Under the pieces are notes generated by a model that saw nothing but the letters and a program-made list of their open reading frames with translations, was not told the origin of the DNA and did not search any database. A program made the translations under genes and the position numbers. 64,000 nucleotides of DNA from Candidatus Nanohalarchaeota archaeon (GTDB lineage Archaea > Nanohalarchaeota > Nanosalinia > Nanosalinales > Nanosalinaceae), in the NCBI GenBank assembly GCA_022729235.1, contig JALDAJ010000001.1, forward strand, positions 1 to 64,000, in the 5' to 3' direction. Numbering within the stretch: the first letter of the stretch is position 1; each line of letters begins with the position of its first letter. This document shows, in pieces, positions 23,946 through 32,042 of the stretch.

Positions 23946-24455
23946 TCAGCCCTGGGACTCTATCCATTCTTTCAGGGTCTTGCGGTCCTTATTATCCTCT
24001 TCAGCTTCCAGTGCCTTATCCCAGTCAACATCATCCATCTCCTGCAGCTGTTCTTTTGCCTCACCTACAGTCCCGGAGACGATTTCTTCGTAGTCGATGC
24101 TTTCTGTGGAAGCGCCGTCATCCCCGGTATCTTGCTCTTCTGCTTCCTCCTCTTCGAGCTGTTCTTCTTCAGGTTCTGGTTCCTCTTCGATTTCTTCTGG
24201 TTCAGGTTCTTCGACTTCTGCACCCGGAAGTACGGCTCTCAGTCCGTCGGCGGTTTCGACTACTTCCACCTCAAGCTTTGCAGGCGGTCGCTCGATACCG
24301 CTCTCCCATATCTTGCTGTTTACTTCTGGGGATACAGAGACTTCTTCTCCCTCTCTCTCCTCAAGTTTTTCGCGTAGAATTTTCATAGCCTTCGAGGCTC
24401 GCTTTCTTCTTGAGAATGCGCGTGCGCGCGAAAGGTTGACTGTGTATCTGGGCAT
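23946..24455 (-). CDS. rpl31e: 50S ribosomal protein L31e with a long C-terminal extension
   Basis: Residues 1-80 are a normal L31e (RYTVNLSRARAFSRRKRASK, then VNSKIWESGIERPPAKLEVEV). The usual protein ends there at 80-90 aa, but this one continues to 169 aa. Residues 81-109 are an almost pure Glu/Pro linker. Residues 118-169 look like a small helical domain (YEEIVSGTVGEAKEQLQEM; EDNKDRKTLKEWIESQ). The added domain is uncommon for L31e and may be a lineage-specific protein-binding module. Gene order supports the identification. Confidence 0.93.
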   Translation of the reverse strand: MPRYTVNLSRARAFSRRKRASKAMKILREKLEEREGEEVSVSPEVNSKIWESGIERPPAKLEVEVVETADGLRAVLPGAEVEEPEPEEIEEEPEPEEEQLEEEEAEEQDTGDDGASTESIDYEEIVSGTVGEAKEQLQEMDDVDWDKALEAEEDNKDRKTLKEWIESQG

Positions 24456-24473
24456 TATGCTGTACCTCTAGAA

Positions 24474-24647
24474 TTATTCGTCCAGATCGTCCCGTCTCCA
24501 GTGACGGTCCTTGCGAGGTTTGATAGTCTTGTGTCTTGCCTTGTCCAGACCGAACGCCTTGAGTGAAACCCATCTAGGGGCTGACCTGGCTGTCTTCGAG
24601 GCTTTTGCCAGCCTCTTCTTCTTACCCTTGGACTTATTCGAGCTCAT
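24474..24647 (-). CDS. rpl39e: 50S ribosomal protein L39e
   Basis: A 57-aa basic protein: MSSNKSKGKKKRLAKASKTA, RSAPRWVSLKAFGLDKARHK, then TIKPRKDRHWRRDDLDE. The pattern K-x-R-L-x-K-A, P-R-W-V, and the final R-H-W-R-R-D match L39e, which lines the exit tunnel. The stop is 18 bases before the L31e start; the order L39e-L31e-eIF6 is standard in archaea. Confidence 0.95.
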   Translation of the reverse strand: MSSNKSKGKKKRLAKASKTARSAPRWVSLKAFGLDKARHKTIKPRKDRHWRRDDLDE

Positions 24648-24657
24648 GTTTGAATTT

Positions 24658-24978
24658 TCACCTCCTGAATTTTATATCAGTGTCCTCTCCTGAGTTCTGT
24701 ATCTCCTTAAGTATCTTTTTTAACTGGTCGTCATCGATTTTATCGACCTGGCCCATCCTCCCGAGCTGTGCTATCTGGGCTTCGACGGCAGAAGCAAGCT
24801 CTGGTTTCGCCATCCTTACGCTCCCCAGTCTTTCCCTCGCATCCTTTGTGAGGTACTTTGCTGCCAGACTCTTTATCTGGTCACGCTGCCGGTCTACTGC
24901 TTTCTCACCGGACTCTTCATCCTGTAGCTCCTGCCTCCTTTGCTCTCTCAGTTTTTCAAGTTCTTCGTCGTCGACCAT
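24658..24978 (-). CDS. PDCD5/TFAR19-family DNA-binding protein
   Basis: The 106-aa protein matches archaeal PDCD5: a charged N-terminal helix (LEKLREQRRQELQDEE), the core KYLTKDARERLGSVRMAKPELASAVE, a second helix pair, and a basic tail (DTDIKFRR). These proteins have a three-helix-bundle core and bind DNA or chaperones; the archaeal role is not settled. It sits between S19e and L39e in the conserved order. Confidence 0.93.
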   Translation of the reverse strand: MVDDEELEKLREQRRQELQDEESGEKAVDRQRDQIKSLAAKYLTKDARERLGSVRMAKPELASAVEAQIAQLGRMGQVDKIDDDQLKKILKEIQNSGEDTDIKFRR

Positions 24979-24995
24979 CGATACAGCGTCAAAAT

Positions 24996-25406
24996 TTACG
25001 CGGTAAGTTCAGAGGATTTTTCGTCAAGAAAGCTCTTACCCTCGTCAGTTATGACGCGACCTTCCCCTTCTTCCTCTTCAATGTATCCGGCTTCCTCCAG
25101 GTTCTGGAGCGCAGTCCTGATAACCTTGCCCGAGGCTTTCCTGTGATGCTCAGGTCCGTGACCTTCGTTCTTCCTCCCACCGTAGATAGTGCGTAAACGG
25201 GAAACTCCCAGCGGTCCGTCGAGGTAGATCTTTCTCAGGATTGCTGCCGCGCGGATATGATACCAGTTCTCCTGTTCAGGCGTCCTTTCCTTGTGGACAC
25301 CCGTCTTTGCGAAGTCAGTCCATTCCGGCGCGTCAAATTTATCTTCGAGTTCTTCCGCTACCTCCATGATGAGAGGCTCGGCTTTTACATCGTATACTGT
25401 TGCCAT
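24996..25406 (-). CDS. rps19e: 30S ribosomal protein S19e
   Basis: The 136-aa S19e has the winged-helix family motifs: EWTDFAKTGVHKERTPEQE, NWYHIRAAAILRKIYLDGP, GVSRLRTIYGGRKN and HHRKASGKVIRTALQNLEEAGYIE. The start is the ATG at 25406 (MATVYDVKA). A GTG three codons upstream is in frame but gives an unusual N-terminus. A TTTTAAATGG box about 25 bases upstream points to a leaderless transcript. It heads the cluster down to eIF6. Confidence 0.96.
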   Translation of the reverse strand: MATVYDVKAEPLIMEVAEELEDKFDAPEWTDFAKTGVHKERTPEQENWYHIRAAAILRKIYLDGPLGVSRLRTIYGGRKNEGHGPEHHRKASGKVIRTALQNLEEAGYIEEEEGEGRVITDEGKSFLDEKSSELTA

Positions 25407-25508
25407 ACTTCCCACTCGGAATCAAAATCTTTTAAATGGAAAACCTCTTTTTCCAGTCTTATAGATAATAGTAAGATTCTTAACTGTTAATTACTAATTT
25501 TTCTTACT

Positions 25509-25757
25509 ATGGGAGTTTCCAAGATTACACGTAATTTCCAGGTTACAATACCTAAAGACATCAGAGAATTGAAGGATTTAAACGAAGGAGATGAATTAAT
25601 CTTTATGATAGAAGAAGGAGAAGTTAAACTGGTTAAAAGGGATGAGGACATACTTGAAAAGGCAAAAGGCGTCTGGGATATTGAAGAAGACAGCCTGGAG
25701 TTTGAAAGAGGACTTAGAGAGGAATCGGAAGAAAGAAGAACGAGGGAGCTTGAATGA
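25509..25757 (+). CDS. AbrB/SpoVT-type antitoxin
   Basis: The 82-aa protein begins with a swapped-hairpin AbrB domain: VSKITRNFQVTIPKDIRELKDLNEGDELIF. The acidic C-terminal helix (EEDSLEFERGLREESEERR) is the part that would cover the PIN toxin encoded next. The stop overlaps the toxin start. AbrB antitoxins bind the operon promoter as dimers; a run of A/T just upstream (25480-25505) is the likely operator region. Confidence 0.85.
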   Translation: MGVSKITRNFQVTIPKDIRELKDLNEGDELIFMIEEGEVKLVKRDEDILEKAKGVWDIEEDSLEFERGLREESEERRTRELE

Positions 25758-26128
25758 AAGTTCTGGACACCAACATATTCATCGACTACCTGCGAGGTTA
25801 CCAACACGGAGTGAACTACCTTAAATCTCTGGAGGATGAAGAAATAGGATTTTCAGCCATTACTGAGACAGAACTCGTTTCAGGCGAGGAATGCAGGAAA
25901 AAAGAGACTAGAAAAACACTACTGAGGTTTTTACAAAACTGGCAGAAACTGGAAGTGAACAACCCGGTAGCCAGAAAAGCAGGGGATATCAGAAGAAACA
26001 ATCAAATCACTATAAACGACGCTATAATAGCCGCGACAGCTCTCAACAGAGATGCCAAACTTGTTACAAGAAATGTTAAAGACTTTGGAACAGTTGAAGA
26101 ACTAGAAGTAGAAAAGCCGTATGAGTAG
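25754..26128 (+). CDS. vapC: VapC-type PIN-domain toxin
   Basis: The 124-aa PIN protein retains the catalytic acids: D5 in VLDTNIFID, E40 in TETELVSGEE, D89 in TINDAIIAAT and D110 in NVKDF. The segment AKLVTRNVKDF is typical of archaeal VapC. It overlaps the AbrB antitoxin by four bases. It is expected to act as a specific RNase when the antitoxin is degraded. It ends 58 bases before the end of thrS, which runs the other way. Confidence 0.88.
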   Translation: MKVLDTNIFIDYLRGYQHGVNYLKSLEDEEIGFSAITETELVSGEECRKKETRKTLLRFLQNWQKLEVNNPVARKAGDIRRNNQITINDAIIAATALNRDAKLVTRNVKDFGTVEELEVEKPYE

Positions 26129-26186
26129 ATCAGCTTGGCAAGAGAATCAGCAGTTCCCGGAACTTGAACCGCGAAAAGAGAAGAAG

Positions 26187-28109
26187 TTAACCGAGGAAGT
26201 CCGGCTCTAGCCTCTTCTCCGCGACTTCTTCTTTGAGATGCTCGCGGAACTCTTCGACCGTGAATCCGCGGTCCTCGTTCTCTTCTCTATCACGGACTGA
26301 TATCGTTCCCTCGCTTGCCTCATCGTCGCCGACGATAATCATGTAAGGTACACGGTCGTCGTGCGCCGCCTGTATCTTCTTCCCGACCGTCCAGCTTCTG
26401 TCCTCTATCTCCACTCGGAAGTTGCCGAGCTCTTCCTTTAGCTCGCGGGCGTAGTCGAGGTTTTCGTCGCTGACCGGGAGGATACGTACCTGTTCCGGCG
26501 CTAACCAGAGAGGGAAGTTGCCAGCAAAGTGCTCTATCATGACACCCATAAACCGCTCGATAGAGCCGAGAATCGCCCGGTGAATCATGACAGGGTAGTG
26601 CTCCCTGTTATCCTTCCCGACGTATTTGAGACCATAATTTCTCGGGATAACGAAGTCAAGCTGCACTGTTCCCAGCTGCCATTCTCTACCGATAGCATCC
26701 TCCACTTCTACGCCGATCTTCGGCCCGTAGAACGCCCCTTCTTCCGGCTTGACTTCATATACGTCCACCGTCTCATCCAGCGCGTTTTTGAGCGCGTTCT
26801 CAGCTTCTTCCCAGAGCTCATCCGGTCCCTGGGCTTTTTCCGGCTTCGTTTCGAGGATAAAGTTGACCTCGAACCCGAAGTCCTCGTACATCTCGATGAT
26901 TATTTCCAGGTGTTTCCTGACCTCTTCCCCTATCTGGTCCTTCCGTATATACGCGTGACCGTCGTCTTGCGTCATAGTCCTTACGCGGAGGAGTCCTGAT
27001 AGTTCACCTGACTGCTCGTTGCGGTTGACCGTGCCGAACTCGGAGAGCTTGATGGGTAGTTCGCGGTAGCTGCGCTTGTCGGAGTGGAATATATGGGAGT
27101 GGTTGGCGCAGTTCATCGGCTTCAATCCGTATTCAGTATCGTCCTGTTCCCAGGCAAACATCTCACCGTCTTCCTTGAACGCCTCGTAGTGACCTGTCTT
27201 CTTCCACAGCTCTGCCTTGTTGAGTTCAGGTGTCCATACCTCTTCGTAGCCAAGTTCCTCATTCTTCCCGCGGATATATTCTTCCAGTTCTCTCCTGATC
27301 ACCATGCCTGCTCTATGGTAATGCGGTCCTCCTGGTGCGAAGTCAGGTATCGAGAATAGATTCATCTCTTCACCGATTCTTCGGTGGTCACGTTTCTCCG
27401 CCTCCCTCCGCTGCTCAAGGAACTCTTCAAGTTCTTCTTCAGTTGGGAATGCGGTTCCGTAGACGCGTGTAAGCATCTCGTTTTCCTCATCGCCGCGCCA
27501 GTACGCTCCCGCGATTTCCAGAAGCTTGAAGCCTCCAATTTCTCCGGTAGACTCAACGTGAGGCCCTTTACATAAATCGCGGAATTCGCCCTGTTCATAG
27601 AAGCTGATCTTATCTCCCCCTGCAGCTTCCTGGTCGAGGATTTCCTGTTTGAACCTATTGTCTTCGTAGAATTCTTCTGCATCCTCTCTTGAGACTTCCT
27701 TCCTCTCGATGTCAAGATCTTCCTCAATGATGTTGTGCGCCTCTTCTTCTATCTCTTCCAGGTCTTCCTGGTCGAGTTCCACATTCGCGATGTCGTAGTA
27801 GAAACCTTCCGATGTCCACGGACCGATCGTCAGCTTGGCGTCCGGGAACTTTCTCTTAAGCGCCTGCGCGAAGACGTGCGCCGCGGAGTGTCTTAGAACC
27901 TCCAAGTATTCCTCACTCTGGTCAGTAACTATGACAAGCTGGTCGTCCTGGCTCAGAACGTGCTCCTTCGCCACTAAATCTCCGTTGACCACGCCAGCTA
28001 CAGTGTCGTTTCCGAGTCCTTCACCTATCTCGTATGCTGCGTCTTCCACCGTCGCGTTTTCCCCTACTTCCAGTTTCGAGCCGTCAGGCAGTTCTACTTG
28101 AATACTCAT
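26187..28109 (-). CDS. thrS: Threonine-tRNA ligase
   Basis: The 640-aa protein has the TGS domain (1-60), then the HxxxH-type editing domain ([30 protein letters not shown]) and the class II core with [12 protein letters not shown] (zinc Cys), [13 protein letters not shown] and [12 protein letters not shown], and an anticodon-binding domain ([11 protein letters not shown]). The editing domain is of the bacterial/eukaryotic type, not the D-Tyr-tRNA-deacylase-like domain found in most archaea; haloarchaea share this feature. Length is full. Confidence 0.96.
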   Translation of the reverse strand: MSIQVELPDGSKLEVGENATVEDAAYEIGEGLGNDTVAGVVNGDLVAKEHVLSQDDQLVIVTDQSEEYLEVLRHSAAHVFAQALKRKFPDAKLTIGPWTSEGFYYDIANVELDQEDLEEIEEEAHNIIEEDLDIERKEVSREDAEEFYEDNRFKQEILDQEAAGGDKISFYEQGEFRDLCKGPHVESTGEIGGFKLLEIAGAYWRGDEENEMLTRVYGTAFPTEEELEEFLEQRREAEKRDHRRIGEEMNLFSIPDFAPGGPHYHRAGMVIRRELEEYIRGKNEELGYEEVWTPELNKAELWKKTGHYEAFKEDGEMFAWEQDDTEYGLKPMNCANHSHIFHSDKRSYRELPIKLSEFGTVNRNEQSGELSGLLRVRTMTQDDGHAYIRKDQIGEEVRKHLEIIIEMYEDFGFEVNFILETKPEKAQGPDELWEEAENALKNALDETVDVYEVKPEEGAFYGPKIGVEVEDAIGREWQLGTVQLDFVIPRNYGLKYVGKDNREHYPVMIHRAILGSIERFMGVMIEHFAGNFPLWLAPEQVRILPVSDENLDYARELKEELGNFRVEIEDRSWTVGKKIQAAHDDRVPYMIIVGDDEASEGTISVRDREENEDRGFTVEEFREHLKEEVAEKRLEPDFLG

Positions 28110-28293
28110 GGAGAACCAAGCGAGGAGAACAGTTTAATGGATTTTGGAATACAGCCGGAACTAGATCTGGAGAAGTTATTCAAGATATACCAGGGTAAAG
28201 CATCCACCTTTCATTGGAGACACGGGCAAAAGTTGTTTACAACCTTTAAAACGGGTTCGGAAAGGGAAAAAAGAAAGAGAAATGAGGGAGTAT

Positions 28294-28896
28294 TTACACC
28301 ATAGCCGCCATCACACCAGCGCCTACTGCCATCACCATCAATGTAATAGCTAGCGCGAAGAGGACAACGTAAGGTAGTGCGATAGATGCCAGTGCTCTCC
28401 CTGTTGAGAGACCCTGGTATGATTCAAGTCCTCTCACCTGGATGTAAATCCCGTAGAACAATAGAGCTAGGTTCACGAGACCTCCAAGTAGAGGTATGAA
28501 AGCCACCAGAGATGTAACTACAGAGAGCGCTGTTACGTACTCAAATACAGACAGTGTCTGTCCGTAGCTGTTCTCTCCTCCAAGCAGGTGTACGAAGAGG
28601 TGAACTATCGCTGCCCCGAGGAAAAGACCTATAACACCGACTATAAAGGTGTATGCTACAGTACCTAGAGCCATAGCTGCTACACCTCCTGCCGGAAAAG
28701 CACCGCCCATTAAGTCCGCCGCAGTTCCAAAGACTCCAGCCCTGACACCGTTGATAACCGCTGCCAATCCTAGAGAAATAAGTGCGAACTTAAGCGGGTA
28801 ACCGAACCCGTCGTTTCTGCCTTCCTCCTGGAAGAACTCCGTAGGTCCGGTTAAAACTCCCTTAAATGTCTCGAGCCAATTCTCGAATAGACTCAT
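28294..28896 (-). CDS. Yip1-domain family membrane protein
   Basis: The 200-aa protein has an N-terminal cytoplasmic segment (ENWLETFKGVLTGPTEFFQEE) that matches the start of Yip1-type proteins, and then five hydrophobic helices. Family features include the GP-x-x-F-F start and a Y-x-x-x-L-x-V-F-x-Y segment in the middle (SYGQTLSVFEYVTALS). Function in archaea is unknown. Between its stop and thrS lies a 184-base region with a TTTAAAACGGG stretch but no confident gene. Confidence 0.72.
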   Translation of the reverse strand: MSLFENWLETFKGVLTGPTEFFQEEGRNDGFGYPLKFALISLGLAAVINGVRAGVFGTAADLMGGAFPAGGVAAMALGTVAYTFIVGVIGLFLGAAIVHLFVHLLGGENSYGQTLSVFEYVTALSVVTSLVAFIPLLGGLVNLALLFYGIYIQVRGLESYQGLSTGRALASIALPYVVLFALAITLMVMAVGAGVMAAMV

Positions 28897-28980
28897 ATCA
28901 AGTATATTTTCGGCAATATAACTATTAAAACTAATACTGGCTTGATCAGGCTATTTAACAGTTCCAAATAATCCTAAAAC

Positions 28981-29496
28981 ATGATCAAAGTTCTACGACT
29001 AGGCCATAGAGCCGGCAGAGACGACCGGATATCCACCCACGTCGGACTGACCGCAAGGCAGTGGGGTGCCGAAGAGATCGTCTACTCCGGCGAGAGAGAC
29101 ACCAGCATGATGGAGTCCCTAGAGGACATAATCGACCGCTGGGGCGGAGACTTTACGGTAAACTACAGAGAGGACTGGAGACCTGTTATCCGAGACTTCG
29201 ATGGCGTTACTGTTCATTTGACCATGTACGGCGAGCGAATAGACGAAAAACAGGAGGAAATCGAAAAAGCGGTTGAAGGTGAAAACCTGCTGGTAGTTGT
29301 CGGCGCAGAGAAAGTCCCGCGGTGGGTCTACCATAATGTCGACTACAACATATCAGTGGGGACTCAGCCCCATTCAGAGATCGCGGCGCTCGCAGTCTTT
29401 TTAGACCGCGTGAGCGAAATCAAGTCAGAGTTTGAGGACGCGGATATAGAGGTCGTTCCGAGTGAGGATGAGAAATTAACCGAGGAGAAGAACTGA
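28981..29496 (+). CDS. trm56: tRNA (cytidine(56)-2'-O)-methyltransferase aTrm56
   Basis: aTrm56 adds a 2'-O-methyl group to C56 in the T-loop and is an archaeal SPOUT enzyme. The 171-aa protein has the family start VLRLGHRAGRDDRISTHVGL, the middle TVHLTMYG, and the SPOUT knot segment VVVGAEKVPRWVY then ISVGTQPHSEIAALAVFLDR. Length fits the family (170-200). A short leader and its own promoter are likely (AT-rich upstream region). Confidence 0.95.
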   Translation: MIKVLRLGHRAGRDDRISTHVGLTARQWGAEEIVYSGERDTSMMESLEDIIDRWGGDFTVNYREDWRPVIRDFDGVTVHLTMYGERIDEKQEEIEKAVEGENLLVVVGAEKVPRWVYHNVDYNISVGTQPHSEIAALAVFLDRVSEIKSEFEDADIEVVPSEDEKLTEEKN

Positions 29497-29546
29497 TATC
29501 TCCAAACCTACACCTTAATATATGTTTTTGATTACATATATTCCCT

Positions 29547-30101
29547 ATGTCCGTCACAGATGAAAGATGGCAGGATGTTCGGGATGAACTTGAGAGTATT
29601 GATAATGAACTCGATGAAAAATTTGAAGGAGGTTCTCCTACCGTAGAAAGAGAGGTCGATGAACTTACCCGCGCATGGGTTAAGAACATTCACGCAACCC
29701 ACCACCGAATCAATGATGAACTGGCAAAAGTAGTCGAGAACCAGATAAGTCCCAGAGAAGCTGTTGAAAACGCCGCCGAAGCAATAGAAAATGATGTCAT
29801 AAACCCCTACAGAAACCTAGGCATTGATGAATTTATAGAAGAGTACAATAACTACGCAGAGGTTTTTTCCGCCGAAAGTTTCAGCTCTCCAGAAGAACTT
29901 CCTCTTGATAGAGGGGACGACCTTCAGTCACAGTTAACTGCGTTCCACCCTAATACAGTAGATTTACTGGATAGATATGAAACTCTCGTTAATTTATACG
30001 GAAACGTAAGCGATGATAGAGAAAAATACTCTTGGAGAAAAAATAGAGAAATTCCCGAAAGAGGACAAACCACCTACGGAAGAACTACTCCGGTCGATTA
30101 G
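29547..30101 (+). CDS. Hypothetical helical protein
   Basis: The 184-aa protein is acidic and mostly helical (DVRDELESIDNELDEKF; VDELTRAWVKNIHATHHRINDEL; VENAAEAIENDVINPYRN). It ends in a basic tail. A TATATG-rich region (29518-29540) directly upstream fits a leaderless promoter. It overlaps the 3' end of rnz tail-to-tail by about 17 bases. No family recognised. Confidence 0.6.
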   Translation: MSVTDERWQDVRDELESIDNELDEKFEGGSPTVEREVDELTRAWVKNIHATHHRINDELAKVVENQISPREAVENAAEAIENDVINPYRNLGIDEFIEEYNNYAEVFSAESFSSPEELPLDRGDDLQSQLTAFHPNTVDLLDRYETLVNLYGNVSDDREKYSWRKNREIPERGQTTYGRTTPVD

Positions 30102-30996
30102 GACTTACCTCGAAGTGTTTCCCGTCTTCACCCAGGACAGTGTTCTCGAAGACCTCTCTTGCTTCTTCAAGCAGTTCTTGCTCTTTTCCGCCGCGGTAAC
30201 GTCGGGAGAAATGCGTTAATACCAGTTTGCCGACCCCGGCTTCTTCCGCGATTTCTGCCGCCTGTTTCGCCGATGTATGGTAACGGCGCTCATCTATAAG
30301 GTCGTGACCGACAGTGGATTCATGGATTAGTATGTCCGCGCCCTCTGCTTTTTCGATAGTATTTTCGCACTTTGCGGTGTCGCCGGCGTAGACGACCTTC
30401 CTGCCCGGCACTTCTTCAATCACCTGCTCCGGCTCGATTGTCTCGCCGTTCCACTCCACGCTTTCTCCCGCCTTCAGCTTCCCTATCTTTGGCGAGGCTT
30501 CCAGCCCGAGTTCCTTCATCTTCTCCTTGTTCGCCTTCACGCTGTCCTCCTCCTCGAATACGTAGCCGAATGCGTTCACGGAGTGGTCGACCTCGAAAGG
30601 TCTTACCTCGTAGCCCTCGCCGACTATCGCGTCACCCTCGACCAGATCCTCCGCGAATATATCATAGTTTCTCTGGAAGTAGCCCAGATTCAGCAGGCGC
30701 TCCGTGAACTCCTCGGTTCTCGGCGGTCCGTAGATGTACAGCGGTTTTTCGCGACCTTCCATCTCCAGCGTCTGGATCAATCCTAGAAGTCCGGAGAAAT
30801 GGTCGGCGTGCCAGTGAGTTATGAAAACCCGGGATATCTTCATCAATCCGAGCTTGTCCATCATCATCCTTCTCTGCGCACCCTCTCCGCAGTCAAACAG
30901 CAGCCGCTCTCCCTCGTAGTTCACCATGTTGCACGGCAGCGACCGCTCCCGCGTAGGTACCGCGCTCGAAGTCCCGATAGTCCAGACATCAACCAT
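30085..30996 (-). CDS. rnz: Ribonuclease Z
   Basis: RNase Z trims the 3' trailer of tRNA precursors. The 303-aa metallo-beta-lactamase protein has the motif THWHADHFSGL (H61, H63, D65, H66), the family N-terminus IGTSSAVPTRERSLPC, and later AGDT and LTHFSRRY (metal-binding residues). The length is typical for the short archaeal form. It is the last conserved gene before the accessory island. Confidence 0.95.
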   Translation of the reverse strand: MVDVWTIGTSSAVPTRERSLPCNMVNYEGERLLFDCGEGAQRRMMMDKLGLMKISRVFITHWHADHFSGLLGLIQTLEMEGREKPLYIYGPPRTEEFTERLLNLGYFQRNYDIFAEDLVEGDAIVGEGYEVRPFEVDHSVNAFGYVFEEEDSVKANKEKMKELGLEASPKIGKLKAGESVEWNGETIEPEQVIEEVPGRKVVYAGDTAKCENTIEKAEGADILIHESTVGHDLIDERRYHTSAKQAAEIAEEAGVGKLVLTHFSRRYRGGKEQELLEEAREVFENTVLGEDGKHFEVSPNRPE

Positions 30997-31026
30997 TTCT
31001 AATCACCTTATTGATGTCTGGTCGAC

Positions 31027-31071
31027 ACAGAATATCTTTTATTCTGTTTGAGAAACGTCTTTCAACGTTTC
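31027..31071. repeat. Two adjacent perfect hairpins beside an IS remnant
   Basis: ACAGAATA pairs with TATTCTGT across a 5-base loop (31027-31047), and GAAACGT pairs with ACGTTTC across 6 bases (31052-31071). A short GAAAC-TT-GTTTC follows near 31076. They lie between rnz and the transposase remnant and could be an IS end or transcription-termination structures. The rest of 30997-31107 shows no gene. Confidence 0.55.
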
Positions 31072-31107
31072 GAATGAAACTTGTTTCTTGAGTCCAGACG
31101 TCCATAG

Positions 31108-31398
31108 AAGGACTTTCTTACCGGAAGCTTTAATCGGTTGGCGGTCAGTTGTGGGGAAATGTATCAGCGTTTCCAGAACTATCGCAACGACTTCCTCAAA
31201 GAATACCATTTACGAAGCAACGTAGAAAGCTCATTCAATGTTATCAAAGAGAAGTTCGGGAAAAACCTAAGATGTAAAGACCCTACAGCACTAGAAACCG
31301 AGGTACTAGCAAAAGTACTATGCTACAATATCTGCGCGGTTATTCGGTCAATGCATAAGCTTGAGATAAAAGCTAACTTCTCTAGTAGAACAATCTAA
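31108..31398 (+). pseudogene. Transposase remnant (C-terminal part of a DDE IS transposase)
   Basis: The frame is open from 31108 after a stop at 31105-31107. It encodes the C-terminal quarter of an IS5/IS4-like DDE transposase: EMYQRFQNYRNDFLKEYHLR, then SNVESSFNVIKEKFGKNLR with the catalytic Glu region, and VLAKVLCYNICAVIRSMHKL. The N-terminal DD part is absent nearby, so it is a dead fragment. It marks the start of an AT-rich accessory island reaching to 32361. Confidence 0.8.
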
Positions 31399-31450
31399 CT
31401 CTACTAACTTCCAAAGTATACTTTTAAGATTCTGATTACCTAGGCGCACT

Positions 31451-31948
31451 ATGGGGTTGAGAATCGGTATAGATCAATCAGGGACTGTACACAAGACTAA
31501 TGACCATACTGTGATAAGCTGGTGCGATCTTAATACCACAAAAAATAACTCAAGCATATATGTTCCTAAGAAAATCACCTCAAAAGTTCATCAGTATCTC
31601 AAATCTAATTTTAGAAGCGACCCTGATTTACGGCTAAACTCGTTCAATCCTAAGATGTTTTCAGTAACTCTATACTACTTGTTAAGAGATAATATAAACC
31701 GAGTAGATCATATCGTTATAGAAGATGAATATCCTGGAAACATGCCTCAGGTAATCAACGATACATGTAATTGGTTCCGAGCTGAAGGTAAGGATGTTTC
31801 AAATGATTTATTTGAGGTTCAGAATACTGACAGAAAATTTAATGCTCATAGAATAGCGAATCTTGTTAGGGAGCAACCATCTAAGGCTAAACTTGAGTTG
31901 GACTATTGGGATTTCTATAATAAGATGTTGCCTAGTCAGAAGAGGTAA
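31451..31948 (+). CDS. Hypothetical protein, possible RNase H-fold nuclease
   Basis: The 165-aa protein has RNase H-fold hints: a first strand LRIGIDQSGT with D8, a later strand-turn HIVIEDEYPGN with an acidic pair, and a C-terminal helix KFNAHRIANLVRE, but no family is recognised. It is AT-rich and less acidic than its neighbours, so it is probably acquired. It has a TTTTAAG box about 20 bases upstream. A compact three-stem RNA-like element follows 9 bases after its stop. The nuclease idea is inference. Confidence 0.6.
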   Translation: MGLRIGIDQSGTVHKTNDHTVISWCDLNTTKNNSSIYVPKKITSKVHQYLKSNFRSDPDLRLNSFNPKMFSVTLYYLLRDNINRVDHIVIEDEYPGNMPQVINDTCNWFRAEGKDVSNDLFEVQNTDRKFNAHRIANLVREQPSKAKLELDYWDFYNKMLPSQKR

Positions 31949-31957
31949 TAGTAAGAA

Positions 31958-32042
31958 TGTGGGAGACCCCTCTAGTATTTGAGGAGTCGGTACCTGAGGC
32001 TTGCCTCATTGATTTGATGAGGTCACCTTCAGGGCTCCCACA
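31958..32042 (+). ncRNA. Putative structured RNA, 85 bases, three-way junction
   Basis: TGTGGGAG (31958-31965) pairs perfectly with CTCCCACA (32035-32042), closing the element. Inside, CCTC (31969-31972) pairs with GAGG (31981-31984). CCTGAGG (31993-31999) pairs with CC-T-TCAGG (32026-32033), and its tip is CCTCAT (32004-32009) pairing ATGAGG (32017-32022). The T-loop and anticodon arm of a tRNA are missing, so it is not a normal tRNA. No known RNA family comes to mind. Orientation is unproven, but it sits just downstream of the 31451 gene. Confidence 0.5.

Noticed and set aside
28098-28304. A 68-aa frame between thrS and the Yip1-like gene
   Set aside because: It overlaps the start of thrS, has no clear ribosome binding site of its own, and its composition looks unlike the acidic genes here. 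It more likely covers the thrS promoter region.
31958-32042. A possible tRNA
   Set aside because: The closing stem is tRNA-like, but no T-loop TTCRANY, no anticodon arm and no D-arm fit. It was kept as an unassigned structured RNA instead.
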